DNA of 64,000 bases from the NCBI RefSeq assembly GCF_000090795.2, contig NW_003546330.1, positions 78,448-142,447 on the forward strand. Direction: 5' to 3'. The stretch is from Amphimedon queenslandica. Taxonomy: Eukaryota; Porifera; Demospongiae; Haplosclerida; Niphatidae. Made by a program: the position numbers and the translations under genes. Under the pieces are notes generated by a model. The model searched no databases, was not told the origin of the DNA, and saw only the letters and a program-made list of their open reading frames with translations. Positions 58,638 through 64,000 of this stretch are shown in pieces (the first letter of the stretch is position 1; each line of letters begins with the position of its first letter).

Positions 58638-59300
58638 TAATTAATACTCTTAGCACTTTAAATTAGACATGCAAGGGAATCACATGCAGTAATGATACAG
58701 TAATACCATGTACACACTGATGATGATGATGATGATGATGATGAAGGAAGACTTGGTATATTGAAGGAATTACTGTTAACCAATAAGAAGAGATTGTTAA
58801 GCATAAACACATATATGTACCTTTACTGCTTTATACATGAAGACAACCTATAGACTGGATAAAATGTCAGTAATTTGTGAAAGACAAAGTTACGAGCAAG
58901 TACCAATAAAATAGCAACAAACAAAGCCATTTTTATCCTACAAAATAGAATTAATTACACGAATAGCTAATATCTATACATACGCAATATAATTATGCTC
59001 CTCCCACAAAATGCCAGTATGTGAGGTTTAGTTCCTTCCTAATGGAATATGAAGAGAACAAGTGAAGCTACAACTTACAGTGGTGGATACTGAGGCTTTT
59101 AAAAATCCTTTTTTCCTATAAAAAAAGAAATTATAAAAATATCAAAAGGCTTACTGTTAAAACTTGAGATCAAGTTCTCCTACAATGAAACAAAGTGAAT
59201 AAGTGAGGCAAACTTACAGTTTAGACAATGCGACTTTTAAATTTCTCTAAAAGAAAGAAGTTAGAAAAGCAAAAGGTCATACCTGGAGAGAAATAAAAGA
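58240..59300 (-). CDS. Possible multi-exon gene, unresolved
   Basis: Several open stretches with plausible minus-strand splice sites lie between the TRAF and ACTL6 genes. One (about 58480-58526) reads TLSGGDWADQDEDT. The next (about 58345-58402) reads VGPAGSGLDLDGISAEWSPPT. Another near 58245-58282 reads GRSCSGPAAPGW. Upstream fragments near 59100 read EKRIFKSLSIHHC. I cannot build a full frame or recognise a family. If real, its promoter would be shared with ACTL6, whose start is at 59488. Confidence 0.25.
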
Positions 59301-59487
59301 TGGAAGAAGGAGGAGGAGTCCCTTTGAAGACTCAAATCTCCCGCCAAGGCGCCAAATATCTTGTCTGCCACGTGGGTGGAAGAAAGAATCCGGGAGTATC
59401 CAAAAGTAAAAATTAGGGGAGGAGCTTAGAAAGAATTAGGCGCAGCGAAAAACCTTTAGAAACTCGTAGAAACCCAAAGAGAGCGTA

Positions 59488-60127
59488 ATGAGTGGTGGTG
59501 TTTATGGTGGAGGTATATTTTTAGATATTATATCCTTTTATTTCTCTTGTTTCTAGATGAGGTCGGGGCTCTTGTCTTTGACATTGGGAGCTGTACTTCC
59601 AGGGTAGGATATGCTGGGGAAGACTGCCCTAAGGTTAGGATTTATTGTTAATTATTGTATTAATTTAATGCATAAATATTTGTATTGCAATTTTAATTTT
59701 TTACTGATAATTAATTGTTAATAATAATTATTGATATTTTTACAGGCGGACATACCAACAGTGATAGGGGTGGGGCCAGGAGAAGACACGCCCATGGACA
59801 CTGAGGACTCTGAGGCTCCAATAAAACCGGCTCCTTCCAATAAATATTATATTGACACTACAGTCATTGGACGACCAAGGGAAGGAGTTGAAATGAAGAC
59901 GCCATTGAAAGACGGGATCAGTAACGGAACCACTGCACTGAATGTATTAATCTCTATCTTTTCATTTAGTTAAAGATTGGGAGTTATATCAACAGTTGAT
60001 TAATCATTTGTATACGAAACACATTAAGACTGACTCTGATCTTCATCCAGTACTGATGACAGAACCAACCGTGGGTTACTGTGTCACATGACTAGACTTA
60101 CCTATTACCTCTCCTCCTCCCTCCCCC

Positions 60128-60178
<51 letters not shown>

Positions 60179-61762
60179 CCCCCCTCTCTCTCTCTCTAGT
60201 GGAATACGAAAAGTGACAGAGAAAAGTTAACTGAGCTGATGTTTGAAACGTATAAAGTTCCCGCCTTTTTCTTATCAAAGACAGCTGTATTATCAGCGTA
60301 AGTTACATGTGTTGTTATTATTATTGTTATTGGTAACTCTATTAGGTTTGCTAATGGTCGTTCAACAGCATTAGTTATTGATTCTGGAGCCAATCAAACC
60401 TCAGCTGTACCCGTACATGATGGGTACGCCTTATCCTCAGGTAATTAATTAATAATAAATTCAAATTCAACCTTTTCTCTTTCTCTATAGCTACAACAAG
60501 GACTCCTCTTGCTGGTGACTTTATAACTGCACAGTGTCGGTTAGTTAATTAACTATTATTAATAACTAGTTGATAGTTAATTAGTGGGTTCCTTGATGAA
60601 CAGAAGATAGAAGTGGTCCCTCATTACCTGGTGGCTTCTAAGGAGCCAGTGAAGGAAAGAGCACCTGCTAATTACGTTAAGAAGAAAGTTCCGGAAGTAA
60701 CCACTTCATTTCATGAGTACATGGTCAAGGTATGACAAAAGGAAAAAGAATTCTATTTTTGGAATGTCCTTTTACTTTTAGAAAGTTATTTCTGATTTTC
60801 AAGCCTCTATATGTCAAGTCTCTACATCATCACTTAGAGATGAGTAAGTTAATATCTCTCATATTATTAACCTAGCTTGAACCCAGCTCATTAAATTAAA
60901 TGGAACTCTTTTAGTCCATTTGTCAAGCATGATTGATTCTTTACTTGCCTAGCCTGTTAGATATGTTGTAGTTTTATCAGCAGCTGGTAGTTGTTGTTTT
61001 CAAATGTCATGATAGAAGCTGGTTATCCCAAAGAAACAACCTCTACCCCAGTGGGTATATAACCTATACTAATAATAATAGGATTGAAACCAGCACCAGC
61101 ATTCCGACTACACTGTATGAGTTCCCCAATGGCTATAACATCAACCTCACTGTTGAAAAATTCAAATTAACTGAAGGACTATTTGATTCATCAACTGGGC
61201 ATGTCAAGGTAGTTATTAATAGTTATTAATAGTTATTGTTAGTTATTAATAGGGTATCAGTGGAGGTAACCTATTGTCTATTCCTAATGTCGCTCTTCAT
61301 TCAGCCTCAGTTTGTGACTCAGAGATCAAACCAGTTAAGTACATGTACATGTATATACATTACCCCCCCTCTCTCTCCAGGCGCTGTATGGTAGTGTGGT
61401 GGTTGTTGGTGGTAACTCATTATTGAATGGATTCACAGAGAGACTCAACAGAGACTTAACTACTAAAACACCACAAGTACTAACAAACCACTCCTCCTCC
61501 TCCCCCCCTCTCTCCCTTTCATTCATTATTGTCTCTATAGAGTGTTAGGATTAAAATGGTTCAGAATGTCTCTACAGTTGAGCGTAAGTTCAGCAGCTGG
61601 ATAGGAGGCTCAATACTGGCTTCATTGGTACACATTTAACACTACACTATAGTAATAATATTTTTAATTCTTTATGAATAGGGTACGTTTCAGCAGATGT
61701 GGATTTCAAAACAAGAATATGAAGAAACTGGAAAATCCGTTGTGCAAAAGAAATGTCCATAA
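59488..61762 (+). CDS. ACTL6A: Actin-like protein 6 (BAF53) of chromatin-remodelling complexes
   Basis: Fourteen exons, all in phase, give 432 residues against 429 in human ACTL6A: 59488-59512, 59557-59633, 59746-59920, 59970-60070, 60200-60297, 60346-60440, 60491-60539, 60585-60729, 60782-60843, 61082-61208, 61253-61333, 61381-61476, 61541-61627, 61682-61762. Marks of the family are [71 protein letters not shown] and [20 protein letters not shown] with the end [14 protein letters not shown]. The actin-fold protein is a subunit of SWI/SNF (BAF), INO80 and NuA4-type complexes in the nucleus. An AATAAA overlaps the stop codon (61761-61766), so the 3' UTR may be very short. Part of the intron 60071-60199 is a CT microsatellite. 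Confidence 0.95.
60120..60199. repeat. CT-rich microsatellite
   Basis: About 80 bases of CT dinucleotides with C runs, forming the polypyrimidine tract before ACTL6 exon 5. Confidence 0.95.
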
Positions 61763-61850
61763 ATAAAATACTGTTTAATTATTACGTCACTAATAAAGTT
61801 ATTAAGTAACGAGACGTCACCACTAGTTAATAGTAGTTATTAATTACAAA

Positions 61851-62311
61851 ATGGTGATTTCAAAAGGCCTTTTTCTGTTCTTTGCCTTCATGGGGCTGGT
61901 GATAGCAGTTACTGTATACATTAGTAAGCAGCCAGGAGGTTATATAACCACACAGAGCGGGTCGGTTTGCTCCTGGAGGACTGATGGAGACCCCAGCACC
62001 GAGAGAGGGTTCATACTGGACTGTACCTGCCCCAATGGACTCGAGTACAGCTGCAGGTATCAGGCAAGACCTGATGAGGACTGCCCCAAGTTCTGGAAGA
62101 ACTTACTCCCGTACTTTAAAAACCTTACGACTAGTGTAGCAAGTAAGAGATGGGTAATGGGTAATTAAGAGTGGGCGTGGGTTATGTAATTAATTAATTT
62201 TTATTAGGTGATGGTCATGGTTGTGATTCCGAGTTTCATAAAGTTTCTTTTTGTCCGGAAGATTTTAAAGTTCGGAGGATTGGAGGGCCCACACCACATA
62301 ACTGCGAATAA
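61851..62311 (+). CDS. Small Cys-rich secreted or signal-anchored protein, unrecognised
   Basis: Two exons (61851-62142, 62208-62311) encode 131 residues. The N terminus MVISKGLFLFFAFMGLVIAV is a signal peptide or a type II membrane anchor. The rest has eight cysteines in a pattern fit for disulfides: SVCSWRTDG, LDCTCPNGLEYSCRY, DEDCPKFW, HGCDSEF, SFCPED and HNCE. One N-glycosylation site (NLT) is present. If the second exon were skipped the frame would end soon after the donor, so the GTAAGA junction is preferred. I do not recognise a family. Confidence 0.65.
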
Positions 62312-62569
62312 ATAATTAAAACATAAAAGAATATTAATTAATAGATTCCGAGATTGATAATTTTAAATTTTACTATTATTATTATTATTATTTTAGAGTT
62401 TATACAATTTGATTTTCATGAATATTAATCAAAATAGAAAAGATTCACACTATTACTAATATCAATTAATTAATTAATATAATAATAATAAGACGAGAGA
62501 GAGTGCGAGCTGACAAAATATGAATTTTTGTGTTTATGTATCCTTGTCCCTCTCAAACTATCAATCTCT

Positions 62570-63219
62570 TTAAGGCTCAGCATCGCTACCAGCTGCATTA
62601 TAACTTGATTTAGGTTCTTCGGTAATCACGGCTCCCTGATCATCCTCTTCCCCAAACACGAACTCCTCTGGATAGCCGTGGGTCTGTCTATCAGGAGCAA
62701 ACAGGCCACAGCAACAGTTGCAGCAGCAGCAACAACAGAAGAAACAACAGAAGCAGCAACCAGTTGCCAGACACGTGAAAACAACACAACACTAAAGAGA
62801 GAGGGAGAGAGAAGGAGTGAGTTACTGACTTAAACCTGGCCTCCAGGATTAGACAAGCAGAAATGTGCTAAGGACATGCTCTTTTGTCATCAACATGTTG
62901 AATGATATTGGACCACATTTCTGATTGTTTATCAAGTTTAATGTCAAGTACCTTACTTGCCCCAAATTAACGGTACTAGCCCCAATTAATGCACCTCTCC
63001 ATAAATTATTCCATGTCTCAGGTGGTGAATTGTTTAAATAGGAACAATATTATGAAATGTTCCAAGGTGCTTAGCTACAGTAAGAGGTGCAATAATTAGG
63101 AAGGTCCATTAATTGGGGTGAGTATAGTAGGTATAATGGATAGAGAGAAAGAGAGCCACTTACTTTTAATAATTTACTGTCCATGTATGCAAATCTCTAC
63201 AAAATAGATATGAAACACA

Positions 63220-63262
<43 letters not shown>

Positions 63263-63749
63263 TAACTGACCTCTTCTCCAACTTGCTCAGCTAGTTTGAG
63301 ACCCATTGGTCCATACTCGTCATAAATACGTCTTTTCCTCTCGTCTCCAAGAACCGCATGAGCGTTATTGATATTCTGAAACTATTGGGAAAAGGATAAT
63401 TAATATGTGCATTAAACATTGTAAATTGTAGAAACTCTGAGCTAATTCTTACATTACATTAATATGCTGTTCCTTGCTGTACGTTAGGTGAATGTGTAAT
63501 GGAATGTGTATAAGGTTCTTACGATATCATTGGCCTCAGGGTCAGGGTTCTTATCAGGATGATACTTAAGTGCTAGTTTACGATAAGCCTTCCTAATCTC
63601 TTCTTGAGTAGCAGTCTTATTGACACCCAACACATCATAAAGTGAAGCACTGGATAACAACACAATTAGTATATGATACACTGTTTATAGTCCTTGAATC
63701 CTTACCTAGGTGCAGTAGTTGAGTCTGAGAATCTCTCGTGATTATCCAT
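62570..63749 (-). CDS. DNAJC5: Cysteine-string protein (DnaJ homologue)
   Basis: Five exons in phase (63706-63749, 63523-63649, 63271-63375, 63164-63196, 62570-62791) encode 176 residues. The J domain reads [20 protein letters not shown] with the HPD motif in [12 protein letters not shown], and ends [11 protein letters not shown]. After a linker ([17 protein letters not shown]) comes the palmitoylated cysteine string: [18 protein letters not shown] followed by [12 protein letters not shown]. The C-terminal tail is acidic and ends SDAEP. CSP sits on secretory vesicles and acts with Hsc70 to keep SNAREs folded. The intron before exon 3 is simple, and an intron at 63197-63270 has an AAT run. Confidence 0.95.
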
Positions 63750-63966
63750 AGTCTCCCCTCTCTGGGTCGCAGAGCTCCGCTCTCCCTTGCTGTTCCCTTT
63801 CCTTTGATCCCTTGTGGAAGAAAGCAACTAATAATGGTAGACTGGGGCGCCGGGCCCTGCCCTTTACCCCACCCATTCAAAAGGTACTTATTAATTAAAG
63901 TTAAATAACCAAATTTTAATATCAAAATGGTGTCTGGCTTGAGGTGACCACATGTGTGACGATAAA

Positions 63967-63996
63967 ATGGCATCTGAACTGATAGAAGAGAACAAG
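63967..63996 (+). CDS. Possible first exon running off the right edge
   Basis: An ATG in context AAAATGG opens MASELIEENK and is followed by a GTAG donor at 63997. It is divergent from DNAJC5, about 220 bases away. Ten residues are too few to name. Confidence 0.3.
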
Positions 63997-64000
63997 GTAG

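Overview
The window reads as nuclear DNA of an early-branching animal, most likely a demosponge such as Amphimedon (inference from gene content and style). Genes are packed a few hundred bases apart and split by short GT-AG introns (often 45-350 bp). They include animal-specific families: cadherin, TRAF, Death domain, BAF53-type actin-related protein, cysteine-string protein. A 10-base N run at 26785-26794 marks one assembly gap. Exon coordinates below come from reading splice sites and checking phase by hand; none is supported by transcripts here.

Layout. 1-5.8 kb (minus strand): first exon of inositol-3-phosphate synthase, then three tandem Gfo/Idh/MocA oxidoreductase copies. The middle copy lacks a first exon, and exon 2 is almost identical in all three. 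5.9-8.4 kb (plus): a CNNM-type metal transporter without the C-terminal cyclic-nucleotide-like domain. 8.9-26 kb: an array of two unrecognised, coiled-coil-rich gene families, family A (five members) and family B (three members), all on the minus strand. An HSPA12-type Hsp70 on the plus strand lies inside it, head to head with the largest family A gene. 26.5-27.3 kb: a formin-like N-terminal fragment interrupted by the assembly gap. 27.5-30.6 kb (plus): a gene joining nine ubiquitin-like repeats to a UPA-like segment and a C-terminal Death domain. 30.8-54.1 kb (minus): one giant membrane cadherin of about 7,150 residues with a 10.8-kb exon, IPT and REJ-like regions, one membrane span and a cytoplasmic MYND zinc finger. 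54.5-64 kb: BET1-like SNARE, TRAF, an unresolved minus-strand gene, ACTL6/BAF53, a small secreted or signal-anchored Cys-rich protein, cysteine-string protein DNAJC5, and a possible first exon at the right edge.

The non-coding part holds related dispersed elements, in places arranged as tandem units of about 177-187 bp, with CTATAG-centred palindromes (one is a perfect 20-bp palindrome). It also holds a tRNA-derived SINE, a TA-flanked MITE, a long inverted repeat and many simple repeats.

The strongest candidates for undescribed biology are the polyubiquitin-UPA-Death fusion, the alternating A/B array beside an HSPA12 chaperone (both families may be distant relatives of the MIEAP/SPATA18 C-terminal domain), and the MYND-tailed giant cadherin.
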